Positions 54,289 through 63,473 of a stretch of DNA of 64,000 nucleotides are shown in pieces. A program made the translations under genes and the position numbers. The DNA comes from Peptococcaceae bacterium BRH_c8a (GTDB lineage Bacteria > Bacillota > Desulfotomaculia > Desulfotomaculales > Desulfallaceae): the NCBI GenBank assembly GCA_000961575.1, contig LADP01000031.1, positions 1 through 64,000 of the forward strand. Direction: 5' to 3'. The notes under the pieces were generated by a model. The model was not told where the DNA came from. It ran no database searches and was given only the letters and a program-made list of their open reading frames with translations. Every line of letters begins with the position of its first letter. Position 1 is the stretch's first letter.

Positions 54289-54588
54289 CTAAAAAATATC
54301 ATGAACGCAAAAATCTTTGCAGCTGCCACCAGCCACGTCTTCGAGGTTCTCATCCGTTAATTCGTCGGTTAAATTCTCGGGATTTACCGGCAAAACCAGA
54401 TATAACACCTTAGCTGACTCTTCGACAACTCTAATCTCAATTTTTTCGGGGACATTAATGCCTATTTGGGCAATCGCTTGATGAGGCTTTTCCATCAGGT
54501 CTTTCTTGAAGTTTTCGTCTTGCCAGGCTTTCGTAATGGCTTTAGTTTCGATTTCTTCGCGTGTCAATACTTTTCCGCTTGTAGTCAA
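54289..54588 (-). CDS. NHLP-type RiPP precursor peptide
   Basis: This 99-residue precursor has a long nitrile-hydratase-like leader (NHLP type: EEIETKAITKAWQDENFKKD, PVNPENLTDELTDENL) ending in the double-glycine site DVAGG (residues 84-88). The core is SCKDFCVHDIF (89-99), with cysteines four positions apart. The leader is meant for recognition and for cleavage by a C39 peptidase, which the locus supplies. The start is TTG at 54588, with GGAGG nine bases upstream. It carries the richest ribosome binding site of the locus. The hairpin after it supports high expression. Confidence 0.9.
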   Translation of the reverse strand: MTTSGKVLTREEIETKAITKAWQDENFKKDLMEKPHQAIAQIGINVPEKIEIRVVEESAKVLYLVLPVNPENLTDELTDENLEDVAGGSCKDFCVHDIF

Positions 54589-54717
54589 TTTATATCACCT
54601 CCTTTTTTTCGTAATCGTAAATGGATTATCTTCCTTTGCTAACATTAGTTAATACGTTTAGTGAAGCAATGCATTACAATTTATAACAAAAGTATTTTTT
54701 GATTCGCGGAGATCATT

Positions 54718-55596
54718 TCATTTATAAGAGTTCCAATATCTCTCTGTTTTCACGGCAAAAGGTTTGAGACGCCGCTCCGTGAACCTTATCAGCGGCGGGT
54801 TTGAAAAACCGGCGGAATGCAATACGATGTGTGTCCCAAAAGGTATCTCCTCCCGCAATTGAGCTTTTATTGCTTCGGCGAGCAACTGGACACCCCGTCC
54901 GGTTTTTTGAAGATCTTCCCTGACAAAAAGAATGTCGTAGTATAGAGTATCCGGCGCTGTTAGTCGCGTGATCACCCAGCCAACGATCTTCTCCTGACGG
55001 CACAGCCAAAAGCTGGTTGAAAAGTGTGGGCTAACGGGCTGATCCTTAAAGGGAGATGCAAAACCCGGACACAATTTGTGTTCTACCGCTTTTAGCTCTT
55101 CAAATTTAGTCGGTAAAAGGTCAGGCCACGGGATTATAGTGTAGGCAGGGGGAAGGTGATATCGATGGAGCCAACCTTCTTTCCCCAGCAAGAATACATC
55201 AATTTTGTTGATTTCCTTATCTAACTCCGGTTCGCCCCATCCACATTTGCTGAGAATACTTTTTATCGCCGACATTGAATTCCCATCGTCAATAAAACCA
55301 ATCTCCAGCTTCGCACATCCCATTTCCCGCAGCTTTTCCTCGGCAAATAAGAGCAGCTCTCTTCCAAATCCCAGGTTTCGATAACGTGGCGCCACAAACA
55401 AGGAATGGATTTTGCCGTTTTGACCGCCTTCCATTGCTTCAGCCAGGATAAGTCCCGCCGGATACCCGTAACAGGAAGCAGCCCCGGCAACTATTGATAC
55501 CTGATGTTCTTTCCGTAATAAGCCACGGAAACGGGGGAAGGTAAGCTTTTCATACCGGGTGACATTAGACGAATCAATATTCTGGATCTGATACAT
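54718..55596 (-). CDS. Two-domain GNAT-like N-acetyltransferase
   Basis: The first GNAT domain (residues about 1-145) has the acetyl-CoA motif LFVAPRYRNLGFGRELL. A second, degenerate domain follows (about 150-292), with VREDLQKTGRGVQLLAE near its end. Its role could be to acetylate the peptide N-terminus or a lysine in the core, or to be a self-protection factor; the sequence does not decide. The ATG at 55596 follows GGGAG by eight bases, and I drop the longer frame. It sits between the exporter genes and the precursor gene. Confidence 0.82.
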   Translation of the reverse strand: MYQIQNIDSSNVTRYEKLTFPRFRGLLRKEHQVSIVAGAASCYGYPAGLILAEAMEGGQNGKIHSLFVAPRYRNLGFGRELLLFAEEKLREMGCAKLEIGFIDDGNSMSAIKSILSKCGWGEPELDKEINKIDVFLLGKEGWLHRYHLPPAYTIIPWPDLLPTKFEELKAVEHKLCPGFASPFKDQPVSPHFSTSFWLCRQEKIVGWVITRLTAPDTLYYDILFVREDLQKTGRGVQLLAEAIKAQLREEIPFGTHIVLHSAGFSNPPLIRFTERRLKPFAVKTERYWNSYK

Positions 55597-55743
55597 ATTC
55601 TTAACTCCCTGATCTTTTGGCTTCAACTTATGTTTGTTTGACCCGTTATTCTTTCTCTCCTGTTAATACGTCATGGCAGGGTTTCCATTACAACCGCCTT
55701 AGGATTCCCAGAAAAATATTTACAGCATGGTGGAATACAATGT

Positions 55744-58455
55744 CTAAGCCAACTGCCGTCTGGCCAACTCTGCAAAAACTCCGTTGGTTTTCATCAAAGC
55801 CTGGTAGGAACCTTCCTCGATGATCCTACCCTTGTCCAAAACGATGATTCGGTCGCAGTTCATGACCGTGCTGAGGCGATGGGCGATGACCACGCGGGTG
55901 GCCCTGAGCCCGTCCAGGCTCTGGCTGACTATGGCCTGGGTTTTATTGTCCAGGGCGCTGGTGGCCTCGTCAAAATATATAATTTTAGGCTTGTTGACAA
56001 TGGCCCTGGCTATCAGCAGCCGTTGTCTCTGGCCGCCGGACAGGGTGGCCGCCCCCTCGCTGATGATAGTGTGCATGCCCATGGGCATCTCCATGATGTC
56101 CTTGTCCAGCCCTGCCATTCTTGCCGCCTCCCAGGCGTTTTCAAGGGTCAGGCTTGGATTGGACCCCACTATATTGTTGAATATATCCCCGGACAGGAGC
56201 TTACCGTTTTGGAGCACAACTCCAAGCTGCCGGCGCAGCGAGCGTATGTCAACCTTTTCAATATCATGGCCACTGTAGTATATCCGCCCCGACTCAGGCT
56301 TTTCAAAGCCTAGCATAACCCTGAAAAGGGTGGACTTGCCGCTGCCCGAAGGCCCTACCAGGCCAATGTACTCGCCTTCTTTTATATGCAGGGACACGTT
56401 GTCGAGGATCAGGGGCCCGTCTTCCCTGTAACGGAAATTAAGGTGGCTGACCTCAATGGATCCGGAAAGTTCCCCAGGGTCAACCTTTGCCTCGTCGTAC
56501 TCCGGCATGGCCTCCAGTATAGGCATGGCCTGTTCTAAAAGGGGAATTACAGTGTTTATTGTAATCATAATTTGTGACAGCGCAATCATGGCCACTAAAA
56601 AGCTAGTAAACGCCGCATTAAAAGCGATAAACTGGCCTGGGGCCAGGGTGCTGGCTGCGGAGGCGGCCACAGCATAAAAAATGACCATGGAAGCTGCCAC
56701 CGGAAAAACTGAGTTGAATGTTTCCAGCCAGCCGCCGATAATCTGTTTGTTAAAGGTGATTTTTCTCTGGCGGCTAAATTCCCTGGACCATTGGTAAAAA
56801 GCCCTGCTTTCGGCGCCAGCCACGCGAAATTTAGCCACTCCTCCGAAAAACTGCAAAACTAATCCGGAGATCTTGTTTGAGATATCAACCACCTGCCGCT
56901 CATTTCTGATCATTATGCGCCCTAAGGAATACGTGACGGCAATTGCCCCGGCCAATAAACCGACAGCCATGGCGGCCAGCTTTATATCATAGTAAAACAG
57001 AAGGAATAAGCTAAAGCAGGAAAATATGCTGGTAAGTATGGTTGTTACCATGGCTTCCGACACGATCACCCGGATCCGGGCAATGGCCATGGCTCGCATG
57101 GCCAGTTCCCCGGAGGTGAAATCTCTAAAAAAAGGCACCGGCAGGCTCAATAGCCTGTCCCAGACCGCAGCCTGAATTGATCCGTCCATTTTGCCAAGTA
57201 TGCGCTGCATGGCAAAGGACCTGGTCAGCTGAAAGGTCATTGCTGCGACGGCGCCGGCCACCAGGAAAAAGGCGATATGCAAAAGCTGGATTTTTTCTCC
57301 CCCGGGAATGATAGTATCAAAGACTATCCCCGTGGCAACAGGCACCACCATGCCCAGCAGTCCGCCAAAAAGCCCCATTAATAAAACCATCAAAAAATCC
57401 TGTCGCCAGCAATTTTCACGACCAAATACCAGAAGGTCCGAAAGCCCCATGGCCTGATCAGGAAAAGGCCGATAGAAGGTAAAGGCAAAGGGCTTAACCT
57501 GGCGAGCTGTGTCGAAATCGGCAAGAACCTTCGTTTGACGGGCCGGATCATGAATCTCGTACCGTTCCGGGGACAGGGGAATCAGCGCCACCGGGCGGCT
57601 GTCGTCCTCCAAGTAGGCCAGCAGGGGGCCGTTGTCCTGCTTCCACCACTCCTCTTTTAACAGAACATTCCGCAGCCGTATGCGGGACGCATCGGCTATA
57701 TCCCCCAACGGATCCTTTGAAGAAGCCCTTCTATCTTGCCGGGGTTGATTTATTTTTACTTTCATCGACTGACCCACCAGCCGGCAGGCGTCAAGAAGGG
57801 GATCGCCGGATGATTCCGCTCCTACCAAAGCCGCCATTTCCGGCTGTACTGAGGTCAGCAGCCGGCTCAGGGCACTTTCCATTAAACGCCGGTTATTTTT
57901 TAACTTATCCTGAAAACGTTGATTATCAGCCTGCTCCCTTTCCCGGCGGCGGTCCAGGGCTGTCCTGATGGAGACGCTGTGAAATTGGGCCAGGTCAGGC
58001 AGGGGGCCTTCTGCATTAACTTCCTCAACCGCAAAAACCCCGTCGGACCACATAATGCCCGGCGGCTCGGCCGCGGCGGCACTTTCGGCAAGAACCTCGG
58101 CCCAATGACTAACGGCGTTTATAAAAATCTCCCTTTGATCCGGGTCGGCAGCCGCCTCTAAAAATCTGGGCCAGGTCAGCTGCAACAGACTGGTGCCGGA
58201 AAGGCCAGTGGCCATCAGGCCCAATGCCTGATCATCACCTTCAGGCCTAATGCCCAAAAGTATGTCTCCCGGCCCCGCTTCAAAAAGAAATTCCCTCGAT
58301 CCAACGGCTTCACCGTTAGCAACAAAGACGGTAAAAACGGTTACCTTGCCATGGTCAACCATCCACAAATGCTCCGGATCGGTCATTAAGAGGGGCTTGT
58401 TTCCCTCCACAGCTATAGTCTGGCCTTCTTTTTGAAACACGTCCGGAACTATCAT
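55744..58455 (-). CDS. NHLP-type bacteriocin ABC exporter, permease/ATPase subunit without peptidase
   Basis: This 903-residue protein has an N-terminal cyclic-nucleotide-binding-like region (about 1-120) and a linker region to about 340, then a six-helix ABC membrane domain, then an ATPase domain with Walker A GPSGSGKST (about 700), signature LSGGQRQRLLIARA and Walker B IIYFDEATSALD. No C39 cysteine is present. This layout is the second ABC protein of NHLM/NHLP loci. It should pair with the C39 exporter as a heterodimer. AGTGAACCT with GGGAAG precedes the ATG. Confidence 0.92.
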   Translation of the reverse strand: MIVPDVFQKEGQTIAVEGNKPLLMTDPEHLWMVDHGKVTVFTVFVANGEAVGSREFLFEAGPGDILLGIRPEGDDQALGLMATGLSGTSLLQLTWPRFLEAAADPDQREIFINAVSHWAEVLAESAAAAEPPGIMWSDGVFAVEEVNAEGPLPDLAQFHSVSIRTALDRRREREQADNQRFQDKLKNNRRLMESALSRLLTSVQPEMAALVGAESSGDPLLDACRLVGQSMKVKINQPRQDRRASSKDPLGDIADASRIRLRNVLLKEEWWKQDNGPLLAYLEDDSRPVALIPLSPERYEIHDPARQTKVLADFDTARQVKPFAFTFYRPFPDQAMGLSDLLVFGRENCWRQDFLMVLLMGLFGGLLGMVVPVATGIVFDTIIPGGEKIQLLHIAFFLVAGAVAAMTFQLTRSFAMQRILGKMDGSIQAAVWDRLLSLPVPFFRDFTSGELAMRAMAIARIRVIVSEAMVTTILTSIFSCFSLFLLFYYDIKLAAMAVGLLAGAIAVTYSLGRIMIRNERQVVDISNKISGLVLQFFGGVAKFRVAGAESRAFYQWSREFSRQRKITFNKQIIGGWLETFNSVFPVAASMVIFYAVAASAASTLAPGQFIAFNAAFTSFLVAMIALSQIMITINTVIPLLEQAMPILEAMPEYDEAKVDPGELSGSIEVSHLNFRYREDGPLILDNVSLHIKEGEYIGLVGPSGSGKSTLFRVMLGFEKPESGRIYYSGHDIEKVDIRSLRRQLGVVLQNGKLLSGDIFNNIVGSNPSLTLENAWEAARMAGLDKDIMEMPMGMHTIISEGAATLSGGQRQRLLIARAIVNKPKIIYFDEATSALDNKTQAIVSQSLDGLRATRVVIAHRLSTVMNCDRIIVLDKGRIIEEGSYQALMKTNGVFAELARRQLA

Positions 58456-58550
58456 AGGTTCACTTCCCGGTTAGAGATTCCTAGTACTGAGGTACGCTAG
58501 GTGTAACTTATTAACTACATTCTAAATGAGCATAGTTTTGGAACGCCCTC

Positions 58551-60716
58551 TTAGGCTGTACTGATCAGCTCGGCATAATATCCGCCTGTCCTCATCAGTT
58601 CTTCGTGGCTCCCTCGTTGTATAATTTTACCTTTTGCCAAGACTATAATTTCGTCGCAGTCTCTGATGGTGCTGAGGCGGTGAGCCACAATCACACAGGT
58701 GCAGCCCCTGCGCCTGATGCTCTCATCCACCAGTTTCTCTGTCAAGGGATCCAGGGCGCTGGTAGCCTCATCCATTACCAGTATGGACGGGTTGCCGGCC
58801 AGGGCACGGGCGATTTCCAGCCTCTGCCTCTGCCCGCCGCTAAAATTGCTTCCCCCCTCGTCCAGCATACTGTCGTAGCCGCCCGGCCTGGAAGTAATAT
58901 CGTCGTGGATGCAGGCGTCCTTGGCCGCCCGGACAATGTCAAGCTCGGAGATGGTTTCGTCCCAAAGGGTAATATTGTCCCGAATTGTTCCCTGGAACAT
59001 GGATATGTCCTGATCCACCATGGCCAGTGAACTGGTCATCACCATCCGGGGGATATTTTGCCTGGTCTGCCCGTCGAACAATATCTCCCCGGACCACTGT
59101 TTATAGAGCCCGGCGATCATTTTGGCCACGGTGGACTTGCCGCTTCCCGAGCCCCCCACCAAGGCCACCCGTTGCCCCGGCTTTAGAAGCAAGTTAAAGC
59201 TCTCTATAAGGGGTGGGTCCATCGGGCTGTAGCCAAAACTTACATTTTGCAGCTCAACATAGCCAACCAGCTTCTTGTGCGCCTCCGCCGGGCAGTCTTC
59301 ATCTATATTTACCCGGGTCTGCTGATCAACAGGGTATTTTAGCACATCGTCCAAGCGGTTCATATCAGCCTCGATCTCCTGCAATTGACCGCCCAGTCCC
59401 ACCAGTCCGAGAACCGGCATCATAAAGCTAGCCATCAGGCTCTGGAAGGCCACCAACCCGCCGATGGTCATATCGCCGTTTAAAATGATGAAGCCGCCCA
59501 TAACCAGAACCACCACGTTGGTAATAGCGGACAGGAATACAGGGATGGCCGAAAGGTAATGGTTGGTGACACCGATCTGCTGTTCTGCGTTTAACGCCTT
59601 GGCCTGGTACCCCGACCACTTGGCGAAAAAATCCGATTCCGAACCGGTGGCCTTGAGGGTTTCAATAACCTGTAGCCCCCCCATGGCTGCGCCGATAATT
59701 TTTCCGCGGTCCTGCTGGAGCATCCGGTTCAGATCCACCCTCTTTTCCGACACATATCTAAGGTAGAATATGTTAATAACGGCCACAACAGCGCCCACCA
59801 GAGACAGCAGCAGGCTGTATTGAACCATGAGTACAAAGTAAAACACTATCATGACCAGGTTAAGCACATTGGTGGCCAGTTGGCCGGACAGCAGCGCGGC
59901 CACTTTATCGTTGCTCTGCATACGGGAGCTGATATCGCCCGCTGAACGCTGGCTGAAGAACGCCACCGGCAGGCGGAGCACGTGCCACATGAACTGCCCC
60001 GAGGTAGTCAGGGCAATTTTCGTCTGCAGCCTTAAGAGATAATATTTTTGAATCCAGGTCAGCATCCCACGCAGCAGGCCTGTCAGACCCATGCCCAACA
60101 AGAGGGGAACCAGCCAAGTTTGCTTATTGGCCAGCAATACGTCGTCTACAAAAATTTTTGAAAAAACAGGTATCAGCAGGCCGGGGATAACCATGGCCAC
60201 CCCCACCAGAATAACGTAGGTCAGGGCCATTTCCGACCCCTGTAATCTCTTCTTTAAGGCGTTAATAATACTGGGCTTTTCCCCCCCTGGCATGAAATCC
60301 GGCCCGGGCTTGAAGGCCAGAACCACCCCGGTAAAGGACTGATCGAACTCCTCTTCCGACACTGTTTTTGGCCCCACTACGGGATCGTTAAGAAATACCT
60401 TGCCGTTTTGGAACCCCTCCAGCACCAGGAAGTGATTGAAATTCCAATGAATAATAATGGGCAACGGCATTTCTTTTACGGCATCGGGTTCTTTTCGGTA
60501 ACCCTTTGCCTCCAGCCCGTATTTCCTGGCCGCCTTCATCATATTGCTGGCCTTGCTGCCATCACGGGTAACTCCGCAAGCCAGGCGAAGCTCTTCAAGC
60601 GGTACGTATCTGCCCCAGTACGCCAAGATCATGGCCAAGGAGGCAGCCCCGCACTCCACGGCCTCCATCTGCAGTACGGTGGGGACCTTGTTCCGTTGTT
60701 TCGGCTTTCGCTTCAT
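58551..60716 (-). CDS. NHLP-type bacteriocin ABC exporter with C39 peptidase
   Basis: The N-terminal C39 domain has catalytic Cys22 in QMEAVECGAASLAMIL with oxyanion Gln16, and the His and Asp of HFLVLEGF and FLNDPVVGPK. It cuts the leader after GG. The membrane domain follows, then the ATPase with Walker A GGSGSGKST, signature FSGGQRQRLEIARA and Walker B LVMDEATSALD. I chose ATG 60716 (721 residues), behind GGATGGGGG. A TTG start nine codons earlier would put this site inside. With the other ABC subunit and HlyD it forms the exporter of the peptide. Confidence 0.95.
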   Translation of the reverse strand: MKRKPKQRNKVPTVLQMEAVECGAASLAMILAYWGRYVPLEELRLACGVTRDGSKASNMMKAARKYGLEAKGYRKEPDAVKEMPLPIIIHWNFNHFLVLEGFQNGKVFLNDPVVGPKTVSEEEFDQSFTGVVLAFKPGPDFMPGGEKPSIINALKKRLQGSEMALTYVILVGVAMVIPGLLIPVFSKIFVDDVLLANKQTWLVPLLLGMGLTGLLRGMLTWIQKYYLLRLQTKIALTTSGQFMWHVLRLPVAFFSQRSAGDISSRMQSNDKVAALLSGQLATNVLNLVMIVFYFVLMVQYSLLLSLVGAVVAVINIFYLRYVSEKRVDLNRMLQQDRGKIIGAAMGGLQVIETLKATGSESDFFAKWSGYQAKALNAEQQIGVTNHYLSAIPVFLSAITNVVVLVMGGFIILNGDMTIGGLVAFQSLMASFMMPVLGLVGLGGQLQEIEADMNRLDDVLKYPVDQQTRVNIDEDCPAEAHKKLVGYVELQNVSFGYSPMDPPLIESFNLLLKPGQRVALVGGSGSGKSTVAKMIAGLYKQWSGEILFDGQTRQNIPRMVMTSSLAMVDQDISMFQGTIRDNITLWDETISELDIVRAAKDACIHDDITSRPGGYDSMLDEGGSNFSGGQRQRLEIARALAGNPSILVMDEATSALDPLTEKLVDESIRRRGCTCVIVAHRLSTIRDCDEIIVLAKGKIIQRGSHEELMRTGGYYAELISTA

Positions 60717-60743
60717 CACTAAAAACCCCCATCCGCCAACCAA

Positions 60744-62141
60744 TCAATCAGTCGAGAGTGAATTCTTAACCATTGGTATGACCATGCCGATTGGCCTCAT
60801 CTCACTTACGGCCACCGTGCCGGTACAAAGCGTACCGCTGTTTATTTTTAGCGGCGGCCCTTTGGACGACGACCACTTATAGCCACTTTCGGTGCTTTCG
60901 TCCGTAACTACGTCAATACGTACCTCCAGGGGGGCGCCCTCACCTGACAGCTTGGAGACTAACTCCTCGCTTCCCAGGGAGATCATCATGCCCTGAGCAG
61001 TGGCGGGATACTCCGAAACCGATACTACCCTGCCCAGCATGAATCCATACTCTTCCTTTTTAACTGTGCTCGGGCTAATCTGGGCTTCCATGCCTGGCAT
61101 GATGTTTTTACCCTCTTCGGCCTTGACATAAAGAATAACTTCCAATTTAACCGTATTTCCCATCCGTTCCAGGCTGGCGAGATTTACGCCGGGCTGAATT
61201 ATGTCTCCCTTCCTGGCTTGGACCTCCAATACCCGGCCGTCGACCCGCGAAACAACTTCCATCTTCAGGTTGAGTTCATCCTGTAGCTTACTAATTTTAT
61301 TTTCGGTTTCAGATATCTTCATCGCCTTGGTGGTCGTGAACTGCTCCTCAAGGAGCTGAACATTCAGCTGCGCCTGCTGCAGTTTTGCCCGATAGGTAAT
61401 CACCGTTTCTTCCTGCCACTCTCCCGCCGACAGCTTGGCCAGTTCATCCGCCGCTGCGCGGGCCTCCAGACAAGCTAGCTCCAGATCCTTTTTAGCATTG
61501 ACCAGCTCATTTTCCGAAATAGCCCCGCCTTCGTACAAAATGGTAAGCTTATCTACGTAATTTTGCATGTTTGCTTCGTTAATGTTGGCCTGTTCCAAGC
61601 TGATTTCAGCCCTTTGGATTTCATACTGCATTCCCGAAACCGCGCTTTTATAGTTGGCCTCCTCGTACGGCAAAGATGACCTGGCTTCTTTGATTTGCCT
61701 GATTAATTCGTACAGACCGGACAACTCCGTGCCCAAATTTTCTTCTTCATCCGGGCCGGCTCCTGACAACTCAAGTTTTTTCAGATGCTCAAGTTCGGTC
61801 TTCAGGTCGTTAATCTGCCCAATCAGTTCAGGCTGATCAATTCTGGCCACCACGTCGCCCCTTTTAACCACATCGCCTACCGCAACTCTGACATCGGAAA
61901 TCTGCCCGCCCCCGGTATGGGTTATATTGTATACACCAAAACTTTTAATAATAATGCCCTGCCCGTTAACCTTGGTGGACACACTGCCAAAAATGCCCCA
62001 TAGTAGGGACGTTGCCAGGATACAGCCAATAGCGATTAGGGCAAACCATGCCCGGGGAGTGGTTACCGAAAACAGCTGGTCAAGCTGCTCCGGAGACGAA
62101 AGTCTCTCCAGTGATACTTTGCGGAAAATACCACCACTCAT
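60744..62141 (-). CDS. HlyD-family secretion adaptor of the NHLP system
   Basis: A single transmembrane helix (residues about 33-54, WFALIAIGCILATSLLWG) is followed by a lipoyl-like half (GGGQISDVRVAVGDVVKRGD), a long coiled coil (about 110-275) and the second lipoyl-like half (VVSRVDGRVLEVQARKGDI). This is the membrane-fusion protein of type I-like exporters. In a Gram-positive it should extend into the cell wall and guide the peptide. The 465-residue length fits. GAGAGGAT precedes the ATG, and the next gene starts 27 bases after its stop. Confidence 0.93.
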   Translation of the reverse strand: MSGGIFRKVSLERLSSPEQLDQLFSVTTPRAWFALIAIGCILATSLLWGIFGSVSTKVNGQGIIIKSFGVYNITHTGGGQISDVRVAVGDVVKRGDVVARIDQPELIGQINDLKTELEHLKKLELSGAGPDEEENLGTELSGLYELIRQIKEARSSLPYEEANYKSAVSGMQYEIQRAEISLEQANINEANMQNYVDKLTILYEGGAISENELVNAKKDLELACLEARAAADELAKLSAGEWQEETVITYRAKLQQAQLNVQLLEEQFTTTKAMKISETENKISKLQDELNLKMEVVSRVDGRVLEVQARKGDIIQPGVNLASLERMGNTVKLEVILYVKAEEGKNIMPGMEAQISPSTVKKEEYGFMLGRVVSVSEYPATAQGMMISLGSEELVSKLSGEGAPLEVRIDVVTDESTESGYKWSSSKGPPLKINSGTLCTGTVAVSEMRPIGMVIPMVKNSLSTD

Positions 62142-62156
62142 GCGCGCACATCCTCT

Positions 62157-63473
62157 CTAAAAACGCCCGATTTTACATTCACCCGCAACGGGAGTGTCTA
62201 TTTTCTTCTGTCCTTCCCTGGCTATTAAAATAGCGGCCGCACAGGTCAAATGAATGTTGATGATGGTAAGCATGGGGTCGATGATGGCGTTTACGGCCAG
62301 CAACAGCACAATAGCTGCCCCGGCAGGCAAACCCAGGGGAGTAAGAACAATGGTAATCATGGCGAGGGCCGCTATGCTGGGGGCCCCAGCCCCGGCAATA
62401 GCAGCCAATATTGAAACAAGTAAGATAAAAAGATACTGTTCAATGCCCATCTGCAAGTTGTAAAGTTGGGCCATGAATATCGCGCCAATGGTGAAGAGCA
62501 TCACCATGCTGTACCGGCAGATGACAATGCTCAGCGGTACCACCAGGTTGATTAGGTTTTGGTTCAGGCCGAATTTATCCCTCAGGGCATCAAAGACCGA
62601 TGGCATGGTGGCATAGCTGTTGCGGGTGCCAAAGGCTATAATCAGAGGTTCTTTAAGGTCTTTGAAAGTTTGTAGCCACGGCTTCTTGGCGGCGGCCGAA
62701 ATTACTGCCGACCCTAGCAAAACCAGTGCTAGGCCGGTAATATGTATAATCACTATAAATTTCGTCATCGCTTTTAGAATTTCAATACCGGCCTGAGCGA
62801 TCTGGCCGGCCAGCATGCAGAACAGCCCCAGGGGAAGTGCATACATGGCCAAAACAATAATCTTCTCAAAGGCTTTAAAAATAACCTCGGTGAAGTCCAG
62901 CAACTGATCGGCTTTTTCCGAAGGCAATAGGCCCAGCGTAAGCCCCAAAATAATAGAAAAGAACAGTATCTGCAGGTTTTCTCCCTCGTAAAGGGCATTG
63001 AAAATATTTGCCGGAACGATCATTTCCAAAAGTTCGTTCAGTCCAAAGGGCTCCTGCCCCCCTGCGTTTTCACCGGGATTGTCCCTCTCATACTGAATCA
63101 GCACCTGACCCAGCTTGTCCAGGGATTGGTCTTCCAGTTGGCCGGGCTGGCCGATAACTGCCGCGAATATACCGATGGAGCTTGTAATCAGTAATCCCAG
63201 CAGAAAAACAACCATTATGCGTCTTAAAAGAGAACTAACTTCCTTGGCCCTGAACAGCCGGCCGAAGCTGGTTATGATAGCTGTGACCATAATGGGAATA
63301 ACGCACATACTTAAAAAAGATAAGTAGGCATCACCCAAGGGGGCAATTTTGAAGGCCAGGTTTTTATTAAACAGTCCTGTCATAATGCCGGCAACCATGC
63401 CGATTATAATCACCCATGGGTTTTTCAGGGCGTCCCAACCGATACCGAACCTCTTGCCCTCTAGCTGCCTCAT
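62157..63473 (-). CDS. Dicarboxylate/amino-acid:cation symporter (DAACS type)
   Basis: This 438-residue membrane protein has the two-repeat hairpin fold of the glutamate transporter family. The HP1 area reads AFGTRNSYATMPSVFDALR, in place of the family's SSSxATLP motif. The NMDGT-like block of helix 7 is poorly conserved (SMVMLFTIGAIFMAQ), while HP2 keeps IAGAGAPSIAALAMITIVL. So the substrate may not be aspartate or glutamate. The start overlaps the stop of the upstream substrate-binding protein gene (63470-63473). In NHLP loci such a symporter may act in uptake of the peptide's precursors or in immunity; this is unproven. Confidence 0.85.
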   Translation of the reverse strand: MRQLEGKRFGIGWDALKNPWVIIIGMVAGIMTGLFNKNLAFKIAPLGDAYLSFLSMCVIPIMVTAIITSFGRLFRAKEVSSLLRRIMVVFLLGLLITSSIGIFAAVIGQPGQLEDQSLDKLGQVLIQYERDNPGENAGGQEPFGLNELLEMIVPANIFNALYEGENLQILFFSIILGLTLGLLPSEKADQLLDFTEVIFKAFEKIIVLAMYALPLGLFCMLAGQIAQAGIEILKAMTKFIVIIHITGLALVLLGSAVISAAAKKPWLQTFKDLKEPLIIAFGTRNSYATMPSVFDALRDKFGLNQNLINLVVPLSIVICRYSMVMLFTIGAIFMAQLYNLQMGIEQYLFILLVSILAAIAGAGAPSIAALAMITIVLTPLGLPAGAAIVLLLAVNAIIDPMLTIINIHLTCAAAILIAREGQKKIDTPVAGECKIGRF

